From Acidobacteriota bacterium (lineage in GTDB: Bacteria > Acidobacteriota > Thermoanaerobaculia > Gp7-AA8 > JAHWKK01), in NCBI GenBank assembly GCA_019347945.1, contig JAHWKK010000007.1, positions 92,205-156,204 of the forward strand: a stretch of 64,000 nucleotides of DNA. The letters run 5' to 3'. Below the pieces are notes generated by a model. It did no database searches, had not been told where the DNA came from, and worked only from the letters and a program-made list of their open reading frames with translations. The position numbers and the translations under genes are program-made. This document shows positions 1-8,334 of the stretch, piece after piece (positions within the stretch are counted from its first letter, which is position 1; every line of letters begins with the position of its first letter).

Positions 1-1089
1 GAACCACTGCGTCGATACTCGCGGTTCGGCGATCGAGTCGCATCGCGAGCAGCGGCCTACTGAGTGCGTCTGGGGCTCGACCTGGTCGAGCAGCCCCAGG
101 CTCTCGAGCTCCTCGACGATCTTTTTCCGGGCATCGAACCGGTCGAGCCCCTCGAAGCTGCTTCCGGCAGCGGCGTTCATCTTTCCGTCCGGCGCCATGA
201 CGTCGATCATCGGCAGACCGTTGCGGCGCCCCGCCTCGTAATCGTTTCTGTCGTGCGCCGGAGTGATCTTGACGACGCCGGTCCCGAACTCCGGGTCGAC
301 GAGGATGCTGTCCGCGATCACCGGAATCTCCCGGTCGGTCAGAGGAAGCCGAACCGTCTTTCCGATGTGTCCCGAGTAGCGTGGGTCGTCCGGATGAACG
401 GCTACGGCCGTGTCCCCGAGCATCGTCTCGGGCCGCGTGGTCGCGACGGTCACGCGTCCCGAGCCGTCCGCCAGAGGATAGTGGATGTGCCAGAGGCTGC
501 CGGAGGTTTCCCGGTGCTCGACCTCGAGATCCGAGATGGCGGTCATGCATCGGGGGCACCAGTTGATCATCGCGGTGTCGCGATAGATAAGGCCCTCGTC
601 GAAGAGGCGCACGAACACGGTGCGGACGGCGCGCGAAAGGCCTTCGTCGAGTGTGAATCGCGACCGGGTCCAGTCGCACGAAACACCGAGCCGTTCGAGC
701 TGGCTCACGATCGCGTCGCCATGCTCCTCTTTCCATTGCCACACGCGCTCGAGAAACTTTTCCCTTCCCAGATCGTGGCGTGTCTTCCCCTCGGAGGCGA
801 TCTCTCGCTCGACCACCATCTGTGTCGCAATGCCGGCGTGATCGACTCCCGGGATCCAGAGCGTGTCGAATCCCGACATCCGCTTCCAGCGCACCAGGAC
901 GTCCTGAAGCGTGTTGACCAGAGCGTGGCCGAGATGGAGACGTCCGGTCACGTTGGGGGGCGGGATGACGATGCTGAACGGCTCACCTTCTCCGTCCGGA
1001 GTGAAGAGGCCTCGCTCTTTCCAGTAGTCATACCAGCGACGCTCGAACGTCTCCGGCTCGTATCGCTTGGGCAGTTCACTCTCGGACAT
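1..1089 (-). CDS. valS: Valyl-tRNA synthetase, N-terminal part (runs off the window)
   Basis: Class I aminoacyl-tRNA synthetase that charges tRNA-Val with valine in the cytoplasm. The minus strand is open from an ATG at 1089 to base 1 (363 codons, no stop). The translation has the ValRS catalytic signature [15 protein letters not shown] near residues 43-57, where HLGH is the HIGH-type ATP-binding motif. [10 protein letters not shown] follows, and the start of the editing insertion is visible at [10 protein letters not shown]. The fragment breaks at STQWF, where the catalytic fold resumes; the KMSKS half and anticodon-binding domain lie outside. It is transcribed divergently from tsaD. Only the truncation limits confidence. 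Confidence 0.96.
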   Translation of the reverse strand, partial: MSESELPKRYEPETFERRWYDYWKERGLFTPDGEGEPFSIVIPPPNVTGRLHLGHALVNTLQDVLVRWKRMSGFDTLWIPGVDHAGIATQMVVEREIASEGKTRHDLGREKFLERVWQWKEEHGDAIVSQLERLGVSCDWTRSRFTLDEGLSRAVRTVFVRLFDEGLIYRDTAMINWCPRCMTAISDLEVEHRETSGSLWHIHYPLADGSGRVTVATTRPETMLGDTAVAVHPDDPRYSGHIGKTVRLPLTDREIPVIADSILVDPEFGTGVVKITPAHDRNDYEAGRRNGLPMIDVMAPDGKMNAAAGSSFEGLDRFDARKKIVEELESLGLLDQVEPQTHSVGRCSRCDSIAEPRVSTQWF

Positions 1090-1152
1090 CGACTCGACTC
1101 GGGTTTCGGGGATTCACGGCGCTCGGGGCTGGCCGTGACGCACGAGAGGCGA

Positions 1153-1158
1153 ATTATA
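1153..1158 (-). promoter_or_regulatory. Putative -10 box of valS
   Basis: The minus strand reads TATAAT exactly here, 64 bases upstream of the valS ATG, in the 174-base divergent gap between valS and tsaD. No convincing -35 hexamer is placed 16-18 bases upstream, so this is a tentative call. Confidence 0.35.
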
Positions 1159-1263
1159 TCGGCGGAAAAGTCGCGAGGGACAGGCCGGAATGTCCATCGT
1201 GGTGAGCGGCGGGACGGCTCCGGCGGATTTTGCCGACGATCGAGTCGTGTTGGAGACCTCAGG

Positions 1264-2328
1264 ATGGAGACGAACGGACCCCTTCTCGGAATCGAGACTT
1301 CATGCGACGAGACCTCGGTTGCGCTCGTGGCGCGCGACGGGAGAGTCCTCGCGAGCGAGATTGCGTCTCAGGTGGCGAAACACCGCCCCTTCGGCGGGGT
1401 CGTCCCGGAGATCGCCTCCCGGGAGCACCTGAGGACTTTGCCGGGCATGGTGGAGTATGTTCTGGAGAAAGGTTCGGCTTCGATCGAATCGATCGAGGGT
1501 GTCGCCGTGACGTCCGGCCCCGGCCTGATCGGCGCGCTTCTGGTCGGAGTCGCGGCCTCGCAGGGAATCTGCTACGGCTCTGGCAAGCCGCTGGTGGCAG
1601 TCAACCACCTGGAGGGTCATCTCTTCTCGGCGTGGCTGCGGAGGGGGGAGGCGGCGCTGGAGGTTCCCCGTACACTGACCAGTCTCGTCGTTTCGGGAGG
1701 GCACTCGTCGATCTACCGGATGGCTGACGGTCGGGTGGGGATGCTGAACCGGACCCGCGACGATGCGGCCGGCGAGGTCTTCGACAAGGTGGCGAAGTTC
1801 ATCGGGCTGCCGTATCCGGGGGGCCCTCACGTCGATCGGATCGCGAAAGATGGCGATGCGAACCGGTTCAAGTTTGCGCTGCCACGATTCAAGGATGACT
1901 CGGCGGACTTCTCTTTTTCGGGATTGAAGGCGAACGCGATCCGTCTCGCGCGCGAGCTCGATCTCGTCGATCAGGACCTTCCCCGCGAGGAACAACACGC
2001 GGATCTGGCCGATTTCTGCGCATCGTTTCAGAAGGCGGTGTGTGACCAGCTGATCGACCGGCTCGAGCGGATCGTCGGAGATGCGGAGCCGCACGAGATC
2101 GGCTTGACGGGAGGTGTGGCGGCGAACTCGGAGCTCCGAGCCCGCTTTACCCAATGGTGCGAGGAGAAGGGCCATGTGCCGCGTGTCGCTGAGCGCGTCT
2201 ACTGTACCGACAATGGCGCGATGATCGCGTTTGCGGGGTGGCGGAAGCTCCTTCGCGGCGAAACGTCCAGTCCTCTTCGTCAGCCCGCCCGTTCCAGGTG
2301 GCAGCCGGGCGAGCCGGTAGCGGTGTAA
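1264..2328 (+). CDS. tsaD: tRNA N6-threonylcarbamoyladenosine transferase TsaD
   Basis: Transfers the threonylcarbamoyl group to A37 of ANN-decoding tRNAs, working with TsaB and TsaE (Gcp/YgjD/Kae1 family). The protein is 354 residues, normal for the family. It begins METNGPLLGIETSCDETS, the typical ASKHA start, and carries the metal-binding HLEGH motif at residues 115-119 (H115, H119). Further matches are SGGHSS, the FDKVAKFIGLPYPGGP block and the GLTGGVAANSELR block. The frame stays open far upstream, but that stretch is antisense to valS, so the ATG at 1264 is the start. It heads a six-gene operon that continues 10 bases after its stop. Confidence 0.96.
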   Translation: METNGPLLGIETSCDETSVALVARDGRVLASEIASQVAKHRPFGGVVPEIASREHLRTLPGMVEYVLEKGSASIESIEGVAVTSGPGLIGALLVGVAASQGICYGSGKPLVAVNHLEGHLFSAWLRRGEAALEVPRTLTSLVVSGGHSSIYRMADGRVGMLNRTRDDAAGEVFDKVAKFIGLPYPGGPHVDRIAKDGDANRFKFALPRFKDDSADFSFSGLKANAIRLARELDLVDQDLPREEQHADLADFCASFQKAVCDQLIDRLERIVGDAEPHEIGLTGGVAANSELRARFTQWCEEKGHVPRVAERVYCTDNGAMIAFAGWRKLLRGETSSPLRQPARSRWQPGEPVAV

Positions 2329-2338
2329 GATCGATCAG

Positions 2339-3046
2339 ATGGACGTGGTCGCGGAAAAATGCACGCAGTGCGACGGCTCCGGCTGGCGCATCGTCGAAGG
2401 TACCTTCGAGTCGAAGCCGTGCACGTGTCAGAGAGCGTTGCGCCTCGGACAGCGGATGGAATCCGCATCGATTCCCAGACGATACGTCCATTGCACGCTC
2501 GAAGGGTTCTACCCCCGCGGCAATGCCACTCTGCAGCGTGCTCTCTCGATGACTCGGGAGTTCGTCGATCTGTGGCCGAACAGCGACCGGGGCCTGCTGT
2601 TCATGGGAGGGTGCGGGACGGGAAAGACGCATCTCGCGGTCGCAGCGCTGACCGAGATCATTCGCACGGACAAGCCCGGCAAGGTCATCTTTCGCAATTT
2701 CCAGGATTTGATTCAGGACATCATGGCGTCGTTCGAGTCCGATGACGTCCCGACCAAGTCCGAGCTGCTGGCGCCGATTCTCCAGGCCGATCTGCTGGTT
2801 CTCGACGAGCTCGGCTCGCAGAAGCCGACCAACTTCGTTCAGGACACCCTCTATTACGTGATCAATACGCGGTACAACGAGAATCTGGCGACGATCTTTA
2901 CTTCCAACTATCTCGACGAGACGCAGCGCGAAGAAGCGCTCGCCGATCGCATCGGTGCCCGGCTGCGGAGCCGGCTTTGGGAGATGACGACGCCGGTGGT
3001 CGTTCAGGGAGACGATTACCGGAAGAGCCGAAGCCGGATGATATGA
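2339..3046 (+). CDS. DnaC/IstB-like AAA+ ATPase, putative helicase loader
   Basis: A 235-residue ATPase of the DnaC/DnaI/IstB group. Walker A is GGCGTGKTH (about residues 90-98) and Walker B is LLVLDELG (about 152-159). A sensor-like IFTSNY and a C-terminal arginine-rich DRIGARLRSRLWE are present. The N-terminus carries CTQC at residues 8-11 and CTC at 28-30, a possible zinc-binding element like those of some primosomal proteins. Family knowledge suggests loading of the replicative helicase (dnaB is at 11.5 kb here), but transposon-type IstB proteins look similar. No transposase is adjacent, and the gene sits in a housekeeping operon, 10 bases after tsaD and overlapping the next gene, which favours the chromosomal role. 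Confidence 0.8.
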   Translation: MDVVAEKCTQCDGSGWRIVEGTFESKPCTCQRALRLGQRMESASIPRRYVHCTLEGFYPRGNATLQRALSMTREFVDLWPNSDRGLLFMGGCGTGKTHLAVAALTEIIRTDKPGKVIFRNFQDLIQDIMASFESDDVPTKSELLAPILQADLLVLDELGSQKPTNFVQDTLYYVINTRYNENLATIFTSNYLDETQREEALADRIGARLRSRLWEMTTPVVVQGDDYRKSRSRMI

Positions 3047-3993
3047 AGGCGTTCCGTTATACGCGTCGCGGGCTGGAGAACCTGCTGGGAAACTGGCAGC
3101 TCATCCTGATCGCCAGCATCGAGTCGCTCGTGCTGTTCGCCGTGATTTTCCTTCCGGTCATCGTCTTCGGGTACGGCAAGTGGAAGGCATCCGCGAGCGT
3201 CGACGAGTTTCTCGAGTCGATTCTTCAGATGTACGTCGCGGTCTTCGAGAATCCGCTGATTCTGCTCGGGATTTTCGTGGCGGTGCTCGTCGTCGGCACG
3301 GTGGCGCTCGTCATTCACTCCATGGTGATCTCCGGAATCGTCCGGATCTATCTTGCCGGCGAGGGTCGAATGGGCTCGAGCAATGAGCTGTCGTACGACG
3401 TCCGGCCGAGGACCTTCAGCCTGAGCGAGTGGTGGACGGCGGCGAAGGAGTATTGGTTCGAAGTCTTCCTGATTTACAACATCGTGTGGGGCTTGAGCGC
3501 GCTGATCATTCTGGTTCCGATCGTTCCGCTCCTCCTTCTCGCTTTCACCAGCTCGGGAGATGAGCGGCTGCTGGTCATCCTTCTGGCGGGTGGCGGGATC
3601 TGGCTTTTGCTGACTGTGATCGTGGCATTTTTTTCGCGCGCCTGGTCTCACCTGGCCGTCGCTCGGGCGGTTGCAGATGACCTCGGTGTCATCGCCTCTT
3701 CGAAGAGTGCTCTCGATCTCATCGTCAGGGAGCCGGCGAACACGCTCGTCCTCGTGGTCGTGATGGCGCTCATCTCGCTCGGGGCCGGCGTGGGAGGCTC
3801 GGCAGTGACCTTCAGTTCGGAAATGATGCCGGCGATTCTCGTGCTCTCGGTGATCCTGGGACTCGCCGGATGGCTGATCAATGTGGTCATCTCGTCCGCC
3901 GCGGCGCTCTGGATGGTCGCTGGATTCGTCTCCATGGCTCACGACTTCGCCTCCGCGGAGCTCGCGGCGGGTCACGGCAGGGCATTTGCCTGA
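3043..3993 (+). CDS. Multi-pass inner membrane protein of unknown function
   Basis: A 316-residue protein starting at an ATG that overlaps the stop of the ATPase gene (ATGA). It has about six hydrophobic segments: one near residues 20-45, one near 65-95, then three or four between 145 and 300. No signal peptide or catalytic motif is seen. The layout recalls poorly characterised DUF-type integral membrane proteins (a glycerophosphoryl-diester-phosphodiesterase-like membrane domain or similar), but I cannot assign a family. Its place between a DnaC-like ATPase and a DnaJ-like chaperone does not explain its role. Confidence 0.75.
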   Translation: MKAFRYTRRGLENLLGNWQLILIASIESLVLFAVIFLPVIVFGYGKWKASASVDEFLESILQMYVAVFENPLILLGIFVAVLVVGTVALVIHSMVISGIVRIYLAGEGRMGSSNELSYDVRPRTFSLSEWWTAAKEYWFEVFLIYNIVWGLSALIILVPIVPLLLLAFTSSGDERLLVILLAGGGIWLLLTVIVAFFSRAWSHLAVARAVADDLGVIASSKSALDLIVREPANTLVLVVVMALISLGAGVGGSAVTFSSEMMPAILVLSVILGLAGWLINVVISSAAALWMVAGFVSMAHDFASAELAAGHGRAFA

Positions 3994-4004
3994 CGAGGGG
4001 ACCG

Positions 4005-5054
4005 ATGGCTGATCGCGATTACTACGACGTGCTCGGTGTGAAGAAGGACGCAAGTGACGAGGAGATCAAGAAGGCGTACCGGAAACTCGCCAGAAAGTTC
4101 CATCCCGACGTCAACAAGGACGACAAGACCGCCGAGGCTCGATTCAAGGAAGTGTCGGAGGCATATGCGGTTCTCGGCGACAAGGAGAAGCGTGCTCAGT
4201 ACGACCGGGTCGGGAAGGAAGCGTTCGACTTCGGGAGCGGAGGAGGAGCGCAGTGGGGCGGGCCGGGCGCATGGAAGGTCGACTTCGATCTCTTCGGCGG
4301 AGGCGGAGGGGCGCGACGGACCCGCCGTACGGGACGGCGAAGCCCGGAGTCGGGCGACTTTCGCGACATCTTTTCCGACCTGTTCGGCGGTGGCGGAGCA
4401 GGGGCCGGTGGATTCGGTCAGCAGGCGCGTCGCGGCACGGACGTCGAGGCGCAGACGACCCTCGATTTCAGGGATGCCGTCGAAGGGACCACGATCGCGC
4501 TCACCATGCAGCGCCAGGCCGAATGCTCCCGCTGTGGAGGTCTCGGGCACCTGGGCGACAGCGTCTGCCCTGCCTGCGGAGGCTCCGGAGTCGTCATGAC
4601 ACCCGAGACGGTCAAGGTGAAGATCCCGGCGGGGATCTCGGACGGGCAGAAAATCAGAGTGGCCGGGAAGGGCTCGCCCGGCGCCAACGGAGGGAAACCG
4701 GGTGACCTCCTGCTTCGTGTCAACGTCCGTTCGCATCCCTTTTTCGAGAGGCGGGGCAATGACATTCACGTCGAGCTTCCGGTCACGGTCGGCGAAGCGA
4801 TCCGGGGAGGAGAGATCGAAGTTCCGACGATTCACGGTCCCGTTCGCGCCAGGATTCCGGCAGGGACCGAGGCGGGACAGACCTTCCGGATCACCGGCAA
4901 AGGGGTAGCGTCCGGAAAGAATACCGGGGACCACTACTATCGCGTGCGGGTCGTGGTTCCGACCGGGCTCGACGAAAACCAGCAGAAAGCGGTGGAGACG
5001 CTCGAGCAGGCCTACGGGAATAATCCGCGGGCGAATCTCAAAGTGGAGTTGTGA
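4005..5054 (+). CDS. dnaJ: DnaJ-like co-chaperone with a reduced zinc finger
   Basis: Hsp40 co-chaperone that stimulates the ATPase of DnaK. The 349-residue protein has a full J domain (residues 4-70) with HPD at 33-35, and a Gly/Phe-rich linker (about 75-140) rich in DLFGGGGG. Two C-terminal substrate-binding beta domains end in the [13 protein letters not shown] tail. Classical DnaJ has four CxxCxGxG repeats; here only two are present, CSRCGGLG (C174, C177) and CPACGGSG (C188, C191), enough for one zinc ion. It therefore lies between type I DnaJ and zinc-free CbpA. The longer open frame upstream overlaps the previous gene, so the ATG at 4005 is chosen. Confidence 0.9.
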   Translation: MADRDYYDVLGVKKDASDEEIKKAYRKLARKFHPDVNKDDKTAEARFKEVSEAYAVLGDKEKRAQYDRVGKEAFDFGSGGGAQWGGPGAWKVDFDLFGGGGGARRTRRTGRRSPESGDFRDIFSDLFGGGGAGAGGFGQQARRGTDVEAQTTLDFRDAVEGTTIALTMQRQAECSRCGGLGHLGDSVCPACGGSGVVMTPETVKVKIPAGISDGQKIRVAGKGSPGANGGKPGDLLLRVNVRSHPFFERRGNDIHVELPVTVGEAIRGGEIEVPTIHGPVRARIPAGTEAGQTFRITGKGVASGKNTGDHYYRVRVVVPTGLDENQQKAVETLEQAYGNNPRANLKVEL

Positions 5055-5560
5055 CGGTGAAGCTGACTCTGATGACGGGGGACATCACGACGCTCGAGGT
5101 GGATGCCATCGTGAATGCGGCCAACACGTCGCTCCAGCATGGCGGGGGAGTCGCGGGCGCGATCTCGCGAGCGGGAGGTCCTGTGATCCAGAGGGAGAGC
5201 GATGCAATCGGTCGTGTGCCGACCGGTTCGGCGGAAGCGACCAGCGCCGGCAATCTTGCGGCAAAGTGGGTCATCCACGCGGTCGGGCCGGTATGGGGGG
5301 ACGGCGACGAGGAGGCGAAGCTCCGCTCCGCGGTCCGGAGTGCTCTCGATGTCGCTGTGCGGCTCGGTGCCCGGACGGTCGCGTTTCCCGCGATCTCGAC
5401 CGGCATTTACGGCTATCCGAAGGAGAAGGCGGCTCCCGTGATGCTGGACGAAGCAAAAAAAGTCGGCGAAAGGAGCGGCGAGATCGACGAGATCATCTTC
5501 TGTCTTTTCGATCGCGAGACTCTTGCGATATTCGAACAGGCGATGAAGGAGCACTCATGA
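5051..5560 (+). CDS. Macro domain protein, putative ADP-ribose/O-acetyl-ADP-ribose hydrolase
   Basis: A 169-residue stand-alone macro domain of the YmdB/MacroD type. [12 protein letters not shown] (about residues 17-28) contains the catalytic/binding NAAN, followed by the loop GGGVAGAI, then [16 protein letters not shown] and [11 protein letters not shown], all diagnostic. Such enzymes bind ADP-ribose and remove O-acetyl-ADP-ribose or mono-ADP-ribose. The GTG start overlaps the dnaJ stop by four bases (GTGA), so translation is probably coupled. The precise substrate cannot be read from sequence. Confidence 0.93.
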   Translation: MTVKLTLMTGDITTLEVDAIVNAANTSLQHGGGVAGAISRAGGPVIQRESDAIGRVPTGSAEATSAGNLAAKWVIHAVGPVWGDGDEEAKLRSAVRSALDVAVRLGARTVAFPAISTGIYGYPKEKAAPVMLDEAKKVGERSGEIDEIIFCLFDRETLAIFEQAMKEHS

Positions 5561-6279
5561 TCGAGCCGGGGTCCCGGGTGATCATCGGAGACTCGCACAT
5601 CGGTCTGGGGGAAGGATCGGAGAATCGGATCGTCGAGTGGCTCGACCGGCTGAAGGCTCATCGTCCGGCGGCCGTCTATCTCAACGGCGACGTCTTCAAT
5701 TACTTCATCGGCGACGAGAAGTTCCGAACCTCCTCGGTGCAGGGTTTCTTCGACAAACTCCGGGAGCTCCGGGACGAAGGGATCGAAGTGCACTACATCG
5801 AGGGGAACCGCGATTTCTTCGTGCATGGCTCGTTCGCTGAGGACTACGTGAGCGCCGTCTGCACGCGAGCGACTTTCGAGTCGGGCGGACGGAACTATTT
5901 TCTGATACACGGCGACATGATCAACGACCGCGACTGGCCGTACCGCTTCTGGCGGCACTTTTCCAAGAATCCGGTGATGAAACTCGCGGTCCGGCTGTGG
6001 CCGAAAGAGGCGGCGAGGCGTCTGGTCGATCGGGTGGAGAAGAAGCTCCGGACGAAAAACTTCAAGCACAAGCGCCGGTTGCCGGTGGAGCTGATGGAGG
6101 CGTATGGCCGGAAGCGCTCGAGCGAGGGCTACGACGTGGTGGTCTTCGGTCACTTTCACCACAAGCTCGAGCTCGATGCCGGAGATGCGCGCGTCGCAGT
6201 GCTTCCGGCGTGGTACGAGACCGGAGAGGCGATCGTGGTGAGCCCGTCGACGGGCGAATACGAGTTCGTCGCAATCTGA
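5557..6279 (+). CDS. LpxH-like UDP-2,3-diacylglucosamine pyrophosphatase / calcineurin-type phosphoesterase
   Basis: A 240-residue metallophosphoesterase. Metal-ligand blocks are GDSHIG (D12, H14), LNGDVFNYF, EGNRDFFVHG, LIHGDMINDRD and GHFHHKLE. This order and the RDFF signature match LpxH/LpxH2, which cleaves UDP-2,3-diacylglucosamine to lipid X in lipid A synthesis at the inner membrane. Its ATG overlaps the macro-domain stop (ATGA). It is the last gene of the operon that begins with tsaD. Related phosphoesterases of unknown substrate exist, so the exact reaction is probable rather than certain. Confidence 0.8.
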   Translation: MIEPGSRVIIGDSHIGLGEGSENRIVEWLDRLKAHRPAAVYLNGDVFNYFIGDEKFRTSSVQGFFDKLRELRDEGIEVHYIEGNRDFFVHGSFAEDYVSAVCTRATFESGGRNYFLIHGDMINDRDWPYRFWRHFSKNPVMKLAVRLWPKEAARRLVDRVEKKLRTKNFKHKRRLPVELMEAYGRKRSSEGYDVVVFGHFHHKLELDAGDARVAVLPAWYETGEAIVVSPSTGEYEFVAI

Positions 6280-6355
6280 ACTAGAGGTACCTCGCTAACG
6301 CAGGTGCTTCATGCGACAATTGTCAGGACGCCGGAATTGATCAGGAGGTTTGCCG

Positions 6356-6727
6356 ATGAGAAAAGCCCTCCCCATCCTCGCCCTCGCAGCTTTGATAGCC
6401 AGCAACTCTCTCGCCGGTACTGCCGCTCTGACGAGCAGCTCGGAAGAGGGCTCCTTCGAGCTGACCGTAACCACGAGCGTAGACGCAGATCAGATCGCCA
6501 CCTGCGTTGCGGAGCTGAAGGACGCGACGACGAACGAAATCCTCGCCGCGCCGAGCTTCACGTTGAAAGCTGACGGAACCGCCGAGGTCAGCAGCACCAG
6601 CGAGCGCGGCGTCTTCTTCCTCAAGGTCACGACCGACACGGAGGAGAATCGCGCGGTGGCGGAAGGGACGTTTACCGTCGACGGCGAGACGGTCTTCGCT
6701 CCGAGGATCTCGTTCGCATTGCGATAA
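6356..6727 (+). CDS. Small secreted protein of unknown function
   Basis: A 123-residue protein that begins with a clear Sec signal peptide (MRKALPILALAALIASNSLA, cleavage probably after A20 or A25). The mature part is Ser/Thr-rich and beta-prone, with no cysteine apart from one near residue 47. The ATG at 6356 is preceded by AGGAGG with seven bases of spacing, which settles the start over an in-frame TTG two codons upstream. It stands alone between the lpxH-like gene and a convergent toxin-antitoxin pair. No family is recognised. Confidence 0.7.
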   Translation: MRKALPILALAALIASNSLAGTAALTSSSEEGSFELTVTTSVDADQIATCVAELKDATTNEILAAPSFTLKADGTAEVSSTSERGVFFLKVTTDTEENRAVAEGTFTVDGETVFAPRISFALR

Positions 6728-6739
6728 TTTGCGGGTCGA

Positions 6740-7057
6740 TCAGGGTGTGCGCGCAATGACCTTCGCGAGATCCTTCGGTGTCGCACCGATCGCGAACAGA
6801 GAGCGCACGATCAGGTCAACCGTGACGCTGCTGTCAGCTGCTTCCATCTTCGCAACTCGTGGCTGGCTCGAACCGACTAACCTTGCCACCTCCGCCTGCG
6901 TGAGATTTTTCCGCTGACGACGCTTGCGAAGAGCGTCAGCCAGAGCCAGCTTCACCTCGACGAATGCTTGCTCGTCTGCGGACAATTGGAGGAAGTCTTC
7001 GGCAGAGCCGATCGTCCATTCATTCTTCTCCAGCGCGGTTCGTTTGTTCGCCTTCAT
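6740..7057 (-). CDS. higA: XRE-family antitoxin of a HigBA-type pair
   Basis: A 105-residue protein with a helix-turn-helix of the XRE/Cro class (RKRRQRKNLTQAEVARLVGSSQPRVAKMEAA, given by position: about residues 44-75). LTQAEVARLVG and SQPRVAKME are its key halves. The N-terminal part probably binds the toxin. It follows the toxin gene with a one-base overlap (TGATG), the toxin-first order typical of higBA. Such antitoxins neutralise the toxin and repress their own promoter. The gene converges on the small secreted protein. Confidence 0.88.
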   Translation of the reverse strand: MKANKRTALEKNEWTIGSAEDFLQLSADEQAFVEVKLALADALRKRRQRKNLTQAEVARLVGSSQPRVAKMEAADSSVTVDLIVRSLFAIGATPKDLAKVIARTP

Positions 7058-7398
7058 CAGTCCTCTCCATCACGTATAGCGCGCCGAAAGCGCGCCAGAC
7101 GGTCTTTGCAGGAATCAATCGCGTGCTTGGGCATCTTTTGCGTCTTCTTCTCGAACACTTCGAGAATCACGATTGCATCGGCTTCCACGGCATACACCAA
7201 CCGCCAAGCCCGTCGCTGGTCATTGAGCCGCAGCTCGTGGCACCCTCGTCCGATCCCTGGCATCGGTCGCGACTCCGGCATCCCCAGTACCTCTCCGCGC
7301 TGGAGTCGCCGAAGCAGGAAGCCCGCTTCAAGACGCGCCTGTTTCGAGAAGGGCGGGCTCTTTACCTCTCCGTGCAGCCAGACCAGTGGCTTCTCCAT
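7057..7398 (-). CDS. higB: HigB/Gp49-like (RelE-superfamily) toxin
   Basis: A 113-residue basic protein of the phage-derived Gp49-like/HigB family. ARLEAGFLLRRLQRGE, GCHELRLNDQRRAWRLVYAVE and ILEVFEKKTQKMPKHAID (quoted in parts of under 20 residues) match the family's fold. The R(x)ND...RLVY strand and the F-x-KK-x-QK-x-P motif are the usual conserved parts. These toxins act as translation-dependent mRNA interferases. The ATG at 7398 has no clear Shine-Dalgarno and an imperfect palindrome lies just upstream, as expected for an autoregulated toxin-antitoxin operon. Confidence 0.88.
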   Translation of the reverse strand: MEKPLVWLHGEVKSPPFSKQARLEAGFLLRRLQRGEVLGMPESRPMPGIGRGCHELRLNDQRRAWRLVYAVEADAIVILEVFEKKTQKMPKHAIDSCKDRLARFRRAIRDGED

Positions 7399-7404
7399 CC
7401 ATAC

Positions 7405-7432
7405 CGAACATATATCAGATTCGATATATTCG
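7405..7432 (-). promoter_or_regulatory. Imperfect palindrome upstream of higBA, likely operator/promoter
   Basis: The AT-rich inverted repeat CGAACATATATC ... GATATATTCG sits 7 bases upstream of the toxin start, in otherwise GC-rich DNA. The left arm has two extra bases. It also contains TATA-like -10 material. Position and symmetry fit binding by the HigA-type repressor; binding itself is inferred. Confidence 0.5.
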
Positions 7433-7455
7433 CAAGGGATGCGTTCGTTCGCACA

Positions 7456-8247
7456 TCACTGCATCGGATTGTCGAGACGCTCGAACTCGACCGGAATTCG
7501 GAACAGCCCGGGCTTCGGATCGACCCGGCCGATCGCCGTCACCGTCATCTCCGTCCGTCGCTGACGGGACGGCTGGACCTGAATCAGCGAAGATTGCGGC
7601 AGAGCGCTCTCGTCGAGAGTCGAGACGACCGTGATCGCCTGCTTGAGGGGGAACCCCGGAATCTTCGTCGTCTCCGCCTCGATCAGGAGATCGATCTCGC
7701 TGTTTCCGGTCGTCGGAGGCGCGCCGAAAAATGCGGGTGCCACGTCGCCGAATGCGAGCGTCGTGTATTTCTCGATCGTGGCCACGACGTGTTGTTCGAG
7801 GGAAAGGTCCCCGACGTTCACGGCGACGTCGTAGTTTGCCGTGATCTTGTAGTGCTCGGTCGGGTAGCCGGCGATCTGAGGTCCGCTGCCGAGATACTCC
7901 TGCTCGATCTTCATGTTCCGCACGGTGACACCGAGCGCCTGAACGCCCTGCGCGACCTCGCCGCTGTGCCGGACAGTGTAGGACTGGCTCTCGGGGTTGA
8001 CCACGGCGTATTCGGTACCGCCGTTGGTCGTGACGACATACTGGCCGACGCCGGAGCTCGATCCCTCGCGAACCTCGACGCGGCTTTTCGGACCGTCGAT
8101 CGTGGCGGCCCCGATCAGAATGACCGGCTTCGCCCCCGGGGTGCTCGACGATTTCACCTGATGGAATTCGTAATGGATCCCGCCATCGGCCGACATGGTG
8201 ACCAAAGCGGCGAGCGCGGCAGCGATCAGGTAACGTGCGTTCATCAT
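7456..8247 (-). CDS. Secreted protein, possibly DUF4412-like
   Basis: A 263-residue exported protein. The ATG at 8247 follows AGGAGG with seven bases of spacing and opens a signal peptide (MMNARYLIAAALAALVTMSA). The mature protein is beta-rich: an IHYEFHQVK start, a GAATIDGPKSRVEV strand, YAVVNPESQSYTV, then a middle GYPTEHYKITANYDV block. That order recalls DUF4412/outer-membrane lipoprotein sorting-like proteins, in which small hydrophobic ligands are bound. The family call is tentative. It is divergent from the M23 peptidase gene and stands alone. A longer upstream start was rejected because it would bury the signal peptide. Confidence 0.75.
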   Translation of the reverse strand: MMNARYLIAAALAALVTMSADGGIHYEFHQVKSSSTPGAKPVILIGAATIDGPKSRVEVREGSSSGVGQYVVTTNGGTEYAVVNPESQSYTVRHSGEVAQGVQALGVTVRNMKIEQEYLGSGPQIAGYPTEHYKITANYDVAVNVGDLSLEQHVVATIEKYTTLAFGDVAPAFFGAPPTTGNSEIDLLIEAETTKIPGFPLKQAITVVSTLDESALPQSSLIQVQPSRQRRTEMTVTAIGRVDPKPGLFRIPVEFERLDNPMQ

Positions 8248-8269
8248 TGAGGAACCTCCTCGGCTTCCA

Positions 8270-8298
8270 ATTATAGCGCTTCCGGGATCTGTTAGAAT
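8270..8298. promoter_or_regulatory. Divergent promoter elements between the secreted protein and the M23 peptidase
   Basis: The minus strand has TATAAT at 8275-8270, 23 bases before the secreted-protein start, and the plus strand has TAGAAT at 8293-8298, 37 bases before the peptidase start. Neither has a good -35 at standard spacing, so both are -10 candidates only. Confidence 0.35.
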
Positions 8299-8334
8299 CT
8301 CAACAGCCGTCAAACGAACTTCGAAGGGGTGTGG

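Noticed and set aside
64..1263. Open frame extending tsaD upstream by 400 codons
   Set aside because: It is antisense to valS, whose translation is unmistakable; the TsaD family begins at 1264.
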